DNA of 6,909 nt, from assembly GCA_944376975.1 (NCBI GenBank), contig CALWEE010000083.1:1-6909 (forward strand), written 5' to 3'. Positions 1-6,281 of this stretch are shown piece by piece. Below the pieces are notes generated by a model, which worked only from the letters and a program-made list of their open reading frames with translations, was not told the origin of the DNA and searched no databases. This DNA comes from an uncultured Lachnospiraceae bacterium (lineage in GTDB: Bacteria > Bacillota > Clostridia > Lachnospirales > Lachnospiraceae). Position 1 is the first letter of the stretch; each line of letters starts with the position of its first letter. The position numbers were made by a program, and so were the translations under genes.

Positions 1-605
1 TCCCTGCCGGCATCGCCGCAGAAAAGGAAATCGGTTTCCCCGAAGGACAGGCGTATCCCGATGGACGCGTCATTCACATCGTCGTACGTCTCATTGGCCG
101 AGACCACGGTAAAGGACGCGCTCCCCAGCGGATACACATCGCCCTGATCCGGGTCCACGCGGTGGATCGCCTTATCTTCCACCACCTGGACCACGTCTTC
201 ATATGTCCGGGTATCTTTGCCCTCGTCGGGCATCAAAAGGGTATCCACCGGGAATTTATATAAGATCACGTCTATACCGCCGATATGGTCCGAATCCGGA
301 TGGGTGGCGATCACGTAATCCAGCTTTTCCACGCCCTGCTGCTGGAGATAATACTGGACCGTCGTTCCTTTATCGTTTTCCCCCGCGTCGATGAGCATGG
401 CGTGGCCGTCACACAAAGCCAGGGCGCTGTCGCCCTGTCCCACGTCGATAAAATGGACTTCCAGTCCGGTCCCCGCGTCGCCCGCCCGGCTTTTCGCGGC
501 CTCCTGCGCCGTATCCGGCGCGGCCGAGCAGGCCGTCAGCAAAATACTGAGAAAGGCCGCCGCCAGGCGCGGCAGGAACCGCCCGATCATCCGTTTTTTC
601 TTCAT
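1..605 (-). CDS. ComEC/Rec2-like metallo-beta-lactamase-fold lipoprotein, C-terminus cut by window edge
   Basis: The visible part is 201 codons from ATG at 605-603 and is open to the left edge. Residues 1-26 form a lipoprotein signal: a basic start (MKKKR), a hydrophobic stretch and a lipobox LTAC with Cys26, so the protein is expected to be anchored on the outer face of the membrane. After a short Ala/Asp-rich linker comes the MBL fold: FIDVGQGDS (52-60), LIDAG (71-75) and the metal-site motif THPDSDHIGG (101-110, with His102, Asp104, Asp106, His107), then FCGDAG near the edge. This HxDxDH version is typical of the soluble domain of ComEC and of stand-alone secreted or lipid-anchored relatives; there is no ComEC membrane part before it. 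A GGAGG site lies 6 bases before the ATG. It follows trpB by 21 bases with no terminator, so it is probably co-transcribed under the T-box. The substrate is unknown; nuclease or phosphodiesterase activity is only a family-based guess. Confidence 0.9.
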   Translation of the reverse strand, partial: MKKKRMIGRFLPRLAAAFLSILLTACSAAPDTAQEAAKSRAGDAGTGLEVHFIDVGQGDSALALCDGHAMLIDAGENDKGTTVQYYLQQQGVEKLDYVIATHPDSDHIGGIDVILYKFPVDTLLMPDEGKDTRTYEDVVQVVEDKAIHRVDPDQGDVYPLGSASFTVVSANETYDDVNDASIGIRLSFGETDFLFCGDAGR

Positions 606-626
606 GATCTTCCTCCGAAAAAAAGA

Positions 627-2003
627 TTATTGTATTCCGGGGATCTTCGGCAGTTTGGCAAACGCCTGCTCCAGCTCCGCATCCGTCGGGATATAGTCGG
701 TCATCGTCCCATCCAGATAAGCGGAGTAAGCGTTCATGTCAAAATATCCGGTCCCGGTCAGGCCAAACAGGATCGTCTTGGCTTCGCCGCTTTCACGGCA
801 GCGGATCGCCTCGTCAATAGCCCCTTTGATGGCATGGGCGCTCTCCGGCGCCGGCAGGATGGTCTCCTGTTTCGCGAAAAGGACAGCCGCTTCAAAGACT
901 TTGCTCTGTTCATAGGACACCGCTTCCATGTAACCATCATGGTACAGCTTGGACAGGATCGGCGACATGCCGTGATACCGCAGGCCGCCGGCATGGTTGG
1001 CCGACGGGATATATTCGCAGCCCAGCGTATACATCTTCGCCAGCGGCGTAACTTTCCCTGTATCGCAGAAATCGTAGGCATAACGTCCTCTTGTCAGGCT
1101 GGGGCAGGAGGCCGGCTCAACGGCGACGATCCTGGGATCCGCCTTACCCAGCAGTTTATCCTGCATGAACGGCGCGATCAGGCCGCCCAGGTTGGATCCG
1201 CCTCCGGCGCAGCCCACCACGATATCCGGATACTCATCCAGCATTTCCATCGCCGTTTTGCTTTCCAGGCCAATGACGGACTGGTGCAGGAGCACCTGGT
1301 TGAGCACCGAGCCGAGAACATATTTATACCCTTCCGTGGTCACCGCCTTTTCCACCGCTTCCGATATGGCGCAGCCCAGGCTTCCTGTCGTATCCGGATC
1401 TTCCGCCAGGATACGCCGGCCCACTTCCGTGGTCATGCTGGGGCTGGGTATGATCTGAGCGTCAAAGGTCTGGATGATGGATTTCCGGAATGGTTTCTGC
1501 TCATAGGAACATTTGACCATATACACGGTCAGCGGCAGATGGTAATAGGAACAGGCTTCCGCCAGCGCCGTCCCCCATTGTCCCGCTCCGGTCTCCGTCG
1601 TCAGCCCTTTCAGCCCCTGTTCTTTGGCGTAATACGCCTGGGCGATGGCCGAATTCAGCTTATGGCTTCCGGATGTATTGTTCCCTTCGTATTTATAGTA
1701 GATCCGGGCCGGCGTCTTCAGCGCTTTTTCCAGGTTGTACGCCCGGATCAGCGGCGAAGGACGGTACATCTTGTAAAACTCCTGGATCTCCTCCGGTATG
1801 TCCACATAACGGGTCGCGTCGTCCATCTCCTGATGGGCCAGCTTTTCACAAAATACCGGATACAGTTCCGCCTCCGTCGCGGGTTTGAACGTCCGCGGAT
1901 CCAGCATAGGATCCGGCAGTTCTTTCATATCGGCGCGCAGATTATACCATTGTTTCGGCATCTGTTCTTCTGTGAGATAAAGTCTGTGAGGTATCTTTGC
2001 CAT
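627..2003 (-). CDS. trpB: TrpB2-type tryptophan synthase beta chain (TrpB-like PLP enzyme)
   Basis: The product has 458 residues, the usual size for the TrpB2 branch and longer than the roughly 400 of TrpB1. It is a cytoplasmic PLP enzyme expected to join indole and serine to give tryptophan. Visible motifs: the PLP lysine in SGSHKLN (Lys115), TETGAGQWG (136-144) with Glu137 aligning with the catalytic glutamate, the phosphate-binding loop GCAGGGSN, and the TrpB2-like segment LPAPESAHA. The long N-terminal extension before the PLP lysine also marks TrpB2. The start is ATG at 2003 because AAAGGAGA sits 8 bases upstream; a TTG six codons earlier (2021) would place this site inside the gene. No trpA or other trp gene is next to it, so it is an orphan here. 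Known TrpB2 proteins work without, or only weakly with, TrpA; indole salvage or serine deamination are possible roles. Expression should depend on the upstream Trp T-box. Confidence 0.94.
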   Translation of the reverse strand: MAKIPHRLYLTEEQMPKQWYNLRADMKELPDPMLDPRTFKPATEAELYPVFCEKLAHQEMDDATRYVDIPEEIQEFYKMYRPSPLIRAYNLEKALKTPARIYYKYEGNNTSGSHKLNSAIAQAYYAKEQGLKGLTTETGAGQWGTALAEACSYYHLPLTVYMVKCSYEQKPFRKSIIQTFDAQIIPSPSMTTEVGRRILAEDPDTTGSLGCAISEAVEKAVTTEGYKYVLGSVLNQVLLHQSVIGLESKTAMEMLDEYPDIVVGCAGGGSNLGGLIAPFMQDKLLGKADPRIVAVEPASCPSLTRGRYAYDFCDTGKVTPLAKMYTLGCEYIPSANHAGGLRYHGMSPILSKLYHDGYMEAVSYEQSKVFEAAVLFAKQETILPAPESAHAIKGAIDEAIRCRESGEAKTILFGLTGTGYFDMNAYSAYLDGTMTDYIPTDAELEQAFAKLPKIPGIQ

Positions 2004-2006
2004 AAA

Positions 2007-2016
2007 AATCTCTCCT
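2007..2016 (-). promoter_or_regulatory. Ribosome binding site that fixes the trpB start
   Basis: On the minus strand AAAGGAGA stands a normal distance before ATG at 2003-2001. Because this site would lie inside the reading frame if translation began at the in-frame TTG (2021), it argues for the ATG and a protein beginning MAKIPHRL. Confidence 0.8.
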
Positions 2017-2038
2017 TTCAATCCTATGCGGGTCCCGG

Positions 2039-2084
2039 AAAAAAAAGCAGCCTTTTGTCCCAGTTACACTGGGACAAAAGGCTG
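2039..2084 (-). terminator. Intrinsic terminator of the T-box leader
   Basis: A perfect 17-bp stem has arms at 2084-2068 (beginning CAGCCTTTTG) and 2064-2048 (ending AAAAGGCTG), a 3-base loop, one C, and then eight T residues (2046-2039). It ends transcription when tRNA-Trp is charged. It is the only intrinsic terminator between degV and trpB, so it probably also stops degV transcripts. Confidence 0.96.
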
Positions 2085-2341
2085 TAAAAGCTCTCCTGCG
2101 GTACCACCCGGTTTGATCATTCGATAATGAATCATCCGCTCTGTCATATACATTCATATATGCTCCCTTTTTAACAGGTGGAGATCCCGTCGGGTATTAC
2201 TCCGCTCGCCGCGTTTCCTCCCGCCCTCGCGAGGCCATTCCATATGCTTTTATGCCGCCCTGTTCACACCTTCCCAGGGCTCTCTGAAGGCTTGCCGCGT
2301 ATGTACTCTTCTCGTTCGTCGGTTTGACATGTACTTTAATG
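2039..2341 (-). promoter_or_regulatory. T-box riboswitch leader, tryptophan specifier (UGG)
   Basis: This fills most of the gene-free stretch between degV and trpB. Read on the minus strand: Stem I opens with CGAG (2314-2311) pairing CTCG (2233-2230). The specifier loop has the AGTA side near 2307-2304 and GAA (2240-2238) followed by TGG (2237-2235), the Trp codon; the helix above is CATA/TATG. The AGAGAG motif (2285-2280), the apical stem GCCCTG/CAGGGC (2280-2275/2262-2257) and GGTG (2270-2267) match the tRNA-elbow-binding part. A Stem III-like hairpin is at 2162-2145. The T-box itself, CGGGTGGTACCGCA, is at 2110-2097. GGG (2109-2107) and GCA (2099-2097) can pair with CCC (2073-2071) and TGT (2076-2074), leaving UGGUACC as the bulge that meets the tRNA 3' end. 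That 3' strand is also the 5' arm of the terminator, so the two folds exclude each other. Uncharged tRNA-Trp should allow read-through into trpB. Confidence 0.96.
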
Positions 2342-2347
2342 TACTGA

Positions 2348-2376
2348 ATTATACCTTCCGCAGGTTTATTTGTCAA
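2348..2376 (-). promoter_or_regulatory. Sigma-A promoter of the T-box/trpB unit
   Basis: The -35 box TTGACA (2376-2371) and the -10 box TATAAT (2353-2348) are both perfect consensus, with a 17-base spacer. The start point should be near 2341, giving a leader of about 340 nt. A promoter this strong makes sense when control is by attenuation. The -35 box lies inside the last three sense codons of degV. Confidence 0.93.
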
Positions 2377-3271
2377 GATAAAACGACGGATTTTTTTCCA
2401 GGATCTCAGGCACTTTACGCGTCCATCCGGCCGCGAAGACGCCCGGCCCCACATGGGTCGCCACGCTCAGCGACAGCGCCACCACCGGCATCTTCTGACC
2501 CGGGAAAAGTTTTTCCAGGTCGGAACGCAGTTCCATGGCCATATCCATGTTCTGGGTATGGGCCAGCTGGATGACCGCGTTTTCCCCGTGTACGGAGTTC
2601 TCCAGCCGATTTTCCATATCTTTCTTCACCGAATCGATGATGATGTTCTTCGCCTGTTTGACCGTACGGGCCTTCGCCAGGGCGTCTAACTTGTCTCCCT
2701 GGATCTGGAGCACCGGTTTCAGCCTGAGAAGGGTTCCAAGAGCGGCTGCCGCCGGCGTGATCCGCCCGCCCTTTTTCAGATATTTCAACGTATCTACCAT
2801 AAGATAGATGCCCGACTGCTTCGCTTCTCTTTCAAGGATCTTCTGGACTTCTTCCGCCGTCATGCCGTAGCTGACCAGCTCCAGCGCTTCCATTACCGAT
2901 ATGAGGAGGGTGATCGAGATCCTCTGATTGTCTACCACGCATACTTTTCCTTTATAATCTTCCGCCAGCATCTTCGCTGTGGCGCAGGTGCTGCTCAGCC
3001 CGCTGGACATGGGTATATGCAGGATCTGGTCATAATCTTTCAGGAGCTTGTCCCACAGTTCGGTCACATATCCCGGCGCCGGCTGGGACGTGGTGATATC
3101 GGAATCGGAAGTCTGTTTTTCATAAAATGTCTTTTCATCCAGGTCGATCCCGTCATAATAGGTCTGGTCATCAATATTAAAAGGCATAGGGATCACGTAT
3201 ACGCCTATCCGTTTCGCCTGTTCCTGGGATAAACCGCTGTTACTGTCCGTAACGACCGCAATTTTAGCCAT
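2366..3271 (-). CDS. DegV family protein (fatty-acid-binding, FakB-like)
   Basis: The product has 301 residues, slightly above the usual length of about 280 for the family. DegV proteins bind a fatty acid in a pocket between two domains; the FakB members present it to the kinase FakA, which makes acyl-phosphate for phospholipid synthesis. Motifs seen: VVTDSNSGL (6-14), TTSQP (60-64), PMSSGLSST (87-95), LKYLKKGGRI (162-171) and the C-terminal THVGPG (272-277). Ser62 and His273 fall at positions conserved for binding the fatty-acid carboxylate. There is no signal peptide or membrane segment, so it is cytosolic. The start at ATG 3271 is preceded by AAAGGAAAG. It has its own promoter (3330-3358) in the region shared with prfC. 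No fakA-like gene is in the window, so the exact lipid role is not shown. Its stop codon overlaps the trpB promoter. Confidence 0.93.
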   Translation of the reverse strand: MAKIAVVTDSNSGLSQEQAKRIGVYVIPMPFNIDDQTYYDGIDLDEKTFYEKQTSDSDITTSQPAPGYVTELWDKLLKDYDQILHIPMSSGLSSTCATAKMLAEDYKGKVCVVDNQRISITLLISVMEALELVSYGMTAEEVQKILEREAKQSGIYLMVDTLKYLKKGGRITPAAAALGTLLRLKPVLQIQGDKLDALAKARTVKQAKNIIIDSVKKDMENRLENSVHGENAVIQLAHTQNMDMAMELRSDLEKLFPGQKMPVVALSLSVATHVGPGVFAAGWTRKVPEILEKNPSFYLDK

Positions 3272-3329
3272 CTCGTTTCTTTCCTTTCATTAAAAGGCGT
3301 GTTCATCGCTTTCAAAGTATACGCTACTT

Positions 3330-3358
3330 ATTCTACATGAGAAGTTTTGAGAAGTCAA
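3330..3358 (-). promoter_or_regulatory. Promoter of degV
   Basis: On the minus strand TTGACT (3358-3353) and TAGAAT (3335-3330) are separated by 17 bases; each differs from consensus at one base. Transcription would begin near 3323, giving a leader of about 50 bases before the degV ATG. Confidence 0.75.
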
Positions 3359-3363
3359 AACTT
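3338..3363. repeat. Operator-like palindrome and phased direct repeat at the degV promoter
   Basis: AAGTTTTGA (3342-3350) and TCAAAACTT (3355-3363) are perfect 9-bp inverted arms around GAAG. The right arm covers most of the degV -35 box. In addition, TGAGAAGT occurs twice, at 3338-3345 and 3348-3355, exactly 10 bp apart, or about one helical turn. A protein bound here would block degV transcription. Without a T tract on either side, a transcription terminator is unlikely. The protein that binds, if any, is unknown. Confidence 0.55.
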
Positions 3364-3401
3364 TCTTTTGAATTTAGGCTTTTATACGGCCTTTCCCCAT
3401 A

Positions 3402-3430
3402 TTGACATCGCCGGGAGAGTAAGATACAAT
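3402..3430 (+). promoter_or_regulatory. Promoter of prfC
   Basis: TTGACA (3402-3407, perfect) and TACAAT (3425-3430, one mismatch) have a 17-base spacer. The start point should be near 3437, giving a short leader of about 28 bases up to the TTG start. It points away from the degV promoter about 45 bp to its left. Confidence 0.88.
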
Positions 3431-3452
3431 CTACACTTAGTGATCAATGAAC

Positions 3453-3458
3453 GGAGGT
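3453..3458 (+). promoter_or_regulatory. Ribosome binding site that decides the prfC start
   Basis: GGAGGT is 6 bases before TTG at 3465, a normal distance. It abuts ATG 3459, which is too close to use it, and lies inside the frame if translation begins at ATG 3447, which has no ribosome binding site of its own and would sit only about 10 bases from the transcript start. Confidence 0.75.
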
Positions 3459-3464
3459 ATGGCT

Positions 3465-5054
3465 TTGGCTGACTATAAAGATGAAATAAACAGACGACGG
3501 ACGTTTGCCATCATCTCCCATCCGGACGCCGGAAAGACAACGCTGACTGAAAAGTTCCTTCTGTACGGAGGCGCCATCAACCTGGCCGGTTCCGTCAAAG
3601 GGAAAAAGACAGCCCGCCACGCGGTTTCCGACTGGATGGAGATCGAAAAGCAAAGAGGTATATCCGTCACCTCGTCCGTCCTGCAGTTCCAGTATGACGG
3701 GTACTGCATCAACATCCTGGACACACCGGGACATCAGGATTTCTCCGAAGATACGTACCGGACGCTCATGGCGGCGGATTCCGCTGTCATGGTCATCGAC
3801 GCGTCCAAAGGCGTGGAGGCGCAGACGAAAAAACTGTTTAAAGTCTGCCTGCTCCGGGATATCCCCATCTTTACCTTTATCAATAAAATGGACCGTGAAG
3901 CCAACGATCCTTTTGAACTGCTGGACGAGATCGAGTCGGTCCTCGGCATCAAAACCTGTCCCGTCAACTGGCCCATCGGCTGCGGCAAGGAATTCCGGGG
4001 CGTCTATGACCGGCGCGCCCGACACGTGACGACCTTCACCGCCGCGGGAAACGGCCAGCGGGAAGTCGCCTCCCAAAACCTTCCCATCGATTCTCCGGAA
4101 CTTCTGGGCATGGTGGGCGACGAACTGTTCGCCACGCTTCAGGACGACATCGAGCTTCTGGACGGGGCCAGCGAACCGCTGGATATCCAGAAAGTCAGCC
4201 ACGGAAAGATGACGCCCGTCTTCTTCGGCTCGGCCCTGACCAATTTCGGCATCGAGATCTTCCTGAACTATTTTCTGGAGATGACCAGCCATCCCCTGCC
4301 CAGACGGTCCGACGCGGGCATGATCGATCCTTTCGATAAGGATTTTTCCGCCTTCGTCTTCAAGATACAGGCCAATATGAACAAGGCCCACCGGGACCGG
4401 ATCGCTTTCATGCGCATCTGTTCCGGCAAATTTGAGGCGGGCATGGACGTCTACCACGTTCAGGGCAATAAAAAGCTGAAGCTTTCTCAGCCTCAGCAGC
4501 TCATGGCCCAGGAACGCAAGATCCTGGATACGGCTTACGCCGGCGATATCATCGGCGTTTTTGATCCGGGCATCTTCTCCATCGGCGACACCATCTCTGT
4601 CCCCGGCAAAGTATTCGCCTATGAAGGCATCCCCACTTTCGCCCCGGAACATTTCGCCAAAGTGCGCCAGGTGGATACCATGAAGCGGAAACAGTTCATC
4701 AAAGGCGTTTCCCAGATCGCCCAGGAAGGCGCGATCCAGATCTTCCAGGAATACAATACCGGTATGGAGGAGATCATCGTCGGCGTTGTGGGCGTGCTCC
4801 AGTTTGACGTACTGAAGTTCCGTCTTGAAAATGAATACGGCGTGGATATCATCCTTGAAAATATGCCCCATGAATACATCCGCTGGGTGACCAGCAAAGA
4901 TATCGACGTGGCCCGCATCAACGGCACATCGGATATGAAACGCATTAAAGACCTGAAAGGCAATCCCCTTCTGCTTTTTGTCCACGAATGGGCGGTCAAG
5001 ACCGTACTGGACAAAAACGAAGGCCTGGAATTGTCCGAATTTGGCCGGTGGTGA
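3465..5054 (+). CDS. prfC: Peptide chain release factor 3 (RF3)
   Basis: From TTG 3465 the product is 529 residues, the same as the E. coli protein. RF3 is a ribosomal GTPase that recycles RF1/RF2 from the ribosome after peptide release. The G domain is intact: the P-loop SHPDAGKT (18-25) is followed by the RGISVTSS switch I region (64-71), DTPGH (86-90), NKMD (140-143) and later the RF3-type GSALTNFG. The N-terminus MADYKDEINRRRTFAIISHPDAGK matches the family exactly in position, in two parts: MADYKDEINRRR, then TFAIISHPDAGK. This start is preferred over ATG 3447 and ATG 3459 because of the GGAGGT spacing. RF3 is distinguished from EF-G by length and by these motifs. The gene stands alone with its own promoter and terminator, and the last three codons (Gly-Arg-Trp) form an arm of that terminator. 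Confidence 0.97.
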   Translation: MADYKDEINRRRTFAIISHPDAGKTTLTEKFLLYGGAINLAGSVKGKKTARHAVSDWMEIEKQRGISVTSSVLQFQYDGYCINILDTPGHQDFSEDTYRTLMAADSAVMVIDASKGVEAQTKKLFKVCLLRDIPIFTFINKMDREANDPFELLDEIESVLGIKTCPVNWPIGCGKEFRGVYDRRARHVTTFTAAGNGQREVASQNLPIDSPELLGMVGDELFATLQDDIELLDGASEPLDIQKVSHGKMTPVFFGSALTNFGIEIFLNYFLEMTSHPLPRRSDAGMIDPFDKDFSAFVFKIQANMNKAHRDRIAFMRICSGKFEAGMDVYHVQGNKKLKLSQPQQLMAQERKILDTAYAGDIIGVFDPGIFSIGDTISVPGKVFAYEGIPTFAPEHFAKVRQVDTMKRKQFIKGVSQIAQEGAIQIFQEYNTGMEEIIVGVVGVLQFDVLKFRLENEYGVDIILENMPHEYIRWVTSKDIDVARINGTSDMKRIKDLKGNPLLLFVHEWAVKTVLDKNEGLELSEFGRW

Positions 5055-5073
5055 TCCACCGGCCTGTTTTTTT
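5043..5073 (+). terminator. Intrinsic terminator of prfC, overlapping its stop codon
   Basis: GGCCGGTGG (5043-5051) pairs perfectly with CCACCGGCC (5056-5064) around the loop TGAT. TG and seven T residues follow (5067-5073). The prfC stop TGA is in the loop. On the minus strand the hairpin is not followed by a T tract, so for the convergent deoB transcript it may serve only as a 3'-end structure, not as a clear intrinsic terminator. Confidence 0.92.
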
Positions 5074-5075
5074 GC

Positions 5076-6278
5076 CTATATGAGAAGGGGAAGCAGGGAA
5101 GTCCCTATGGTCGAAGGCGGCATGGCCACGCCGAAATTATCCGCCGCCGTCGCGCCGATCACGGCAAAGGTGGACTGCTCCGGCAGGGCGCCGTTTCCCT
5201 TCATGGACGGCGAATAGGCGAGGAGCGGCACTTTTTCACGGGTGTGGTCCGTCCCTTTGTACGTGGGATCTGTCCCGTGGTCGGCCGTGATCATCAGAAG
5301 ATCGTCCGGCCTCAGCTTCTTTAACAATTCTCCCAGCCGTATATCAAACCGTTCCAATTCTTCTTTATAGCCTTTCGGATCCCGGCGGTGGCCCCAGAGG
5401 GCGTCGAAATCCACAAGGTTGACATAACATATGCCATGGAAGTCTGTGCCGGCAAAGCCGATGGTCTGTTCCATGCCTTCCACGGAGCTTTTCGACCGCA
5501 CGCTCCGGGTAATACCTTCTCCCTGGAATATATCGACGATCTTCCCCACGGACAGCACGTCGCAGCCGCCGTCTTTCAGCGCGTTGAGCGCCGTCGGCCC
5601 GAAGGGTTTCAGGGCGTAATCGTGCCGGTTCGCCGTGCGTCGAAATTCCCCTTTGCGCCGGCCCACATAGGGCCTCGCGATGACCCGGCCCACCTTCCAC
5701 TCCTCTTTCATGGTCAGTTCCCGGGCGATCTGGCAGCACCGGTAAAGCTCATCCAGGCCGAAAGTCTCCTCATTGCCGCATATCTGCAGCACCGAATCGG
5801 CGGAGGTGTACACGATCATATGGCCGGTGCGGATCTCTTCTTCGCCCAGCTCATCCAATATCTGCGTCCCGCTGGCCGCTTTGTTCCCGATCACCTTATG
5901 TCCGGTGCGCCGTTCCAGTTCTTCGATCAGTTCTTTCGGGAACCCGTGTTCCGTAAACGTACGGAAGGGCGTGGTCACTTTCAGCCCCATCATCTCCCAG
6001 TGGCCGGTCATGGTGTCCTTGCTCACGCTGGCTTCCCGCAGCGCGGCGTGATAACCAAACGGACAGGCAACCGGCGGCACCTGTTTGAGCGGATGGAGGT
6101 TGGAAAGCCCCATGCTCCGGAGATGGGGGATGGAAAAACGCTCCGCCGCCTCGCTGATATGCCCCAGGGTATCGGCGCCCTCATCGCCGTACAAGGCCGC
6201 GTCCGGCATGGCGCCGATGCCAAGGGAATCAATAACGATGACAAAAATCCGTCCAAATCTTTCTTTCACCCGATCCAC
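5076..6278 (-). CDS. deoB: Phosphopentomutase
   Basis: The product has 400 residues, typical of the family. It is a cytosolic, Mn-dependent member of the alkaline phosphatase superfamily that interconverts (deoxy)ribose 1-phosphate and 5-phosphate, linking nucleoside phosphorolysis to DeoC and the pentose phosphate pathway. Visible: [13 protein letters not shown] with the metal-binding Asp17, [12 protein letters not shown] (87-98) in which Thr89 aligns with the phosphorylated threonine of the Bacillus cereus enzyme, and the C-terminal metal motifs [18 protein letters not shown] with the DH pairs and the final His. All key residues appear present. The start is GTG at 6278, three bases after the cdd stop, with AAGGA inside the end of cdd. 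A second GTG three codons on (6269) is also preceded by AAGGTGG and cannot be excluded. It is the last gene of the deoC-cdd-deoB operon. Confidence 0.97.
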   Translation of the reverse strand: MDRVKERFGRIFVIVIDSLGIGAMPDAALYGDEGADTLGHISEAAERFSIPHLRSMGLSNLHPLKQVPPVACPFGYHAALREASVSKDTMTGHWEMMGLKVTTPFRTFTEHGFPKELIEELERRTGHKVIGNKAASGTQILDELGEEEIRTGHMIVYTSADSVLQICGNEETFGLDELYRCCQIARELTMKEEWKVGRVIARPYVGRRKGEFRRTANRHDYALKPFGPTALNALKDGGCDVLSVGKIVDIFQGEGITRSVRSKSSVEGMEQTIGFAGTDFHGICYVNLVDFDALWGHRRDPKGYKEELERFDIRLGELLKKLRPDDLLMITADHGTDPTYKGTDHTREKVPLLAYSPSMKGNGALPEQSTFAVIGATAADNFGVAMPPSTIGTSLLPLLI

Positions 6279-6281
6279 CTT

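Noticed and set aside
606..650. Possible terminator between trpB and the lipoprotein (minus-strand run of seven T after the trpB stop)
   Set aside because: Only a very short CCG/CGG pairing precedes the T run, with about ten bases between; no stable hairpin can form, so read-through into the lipoprotein is more likely.
285..2087. Long plus-strand open frame (600 codons) opposite trpB and the lipoprotein
   Set aside because: It runs antisense through two clear genes and the T-box terminator, its product is rich in Arg/His/Phe with no recognisable motif, and it has the usual look of a mirror frame in GC-biased coding DNA.
2197..2454. Minus-strand open frame covering the T-box Stem I and the degV end
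   Set aside because: It would start inside degV and run through the structured leader; the leader's RNA motifs explain the sequence better, and the peptide has no recognisable features. It is not a convincing Trp leader peptide.
3272..3464. Possible small RNA or small gene in the degV-prfC gap
   Set aside because: The whole gap is accounted for by two divergent promoters, the palindrome and short leaders; I see no open frame with a ribosome binding site and no terminator.
3444..4985. Long minus-strand open frame (513 codons) opposite prfC
   Set aside because: It is fully antisense to RF3, whose motifs are intact. The translation has no family motif and no promoter or ribosome binding site.
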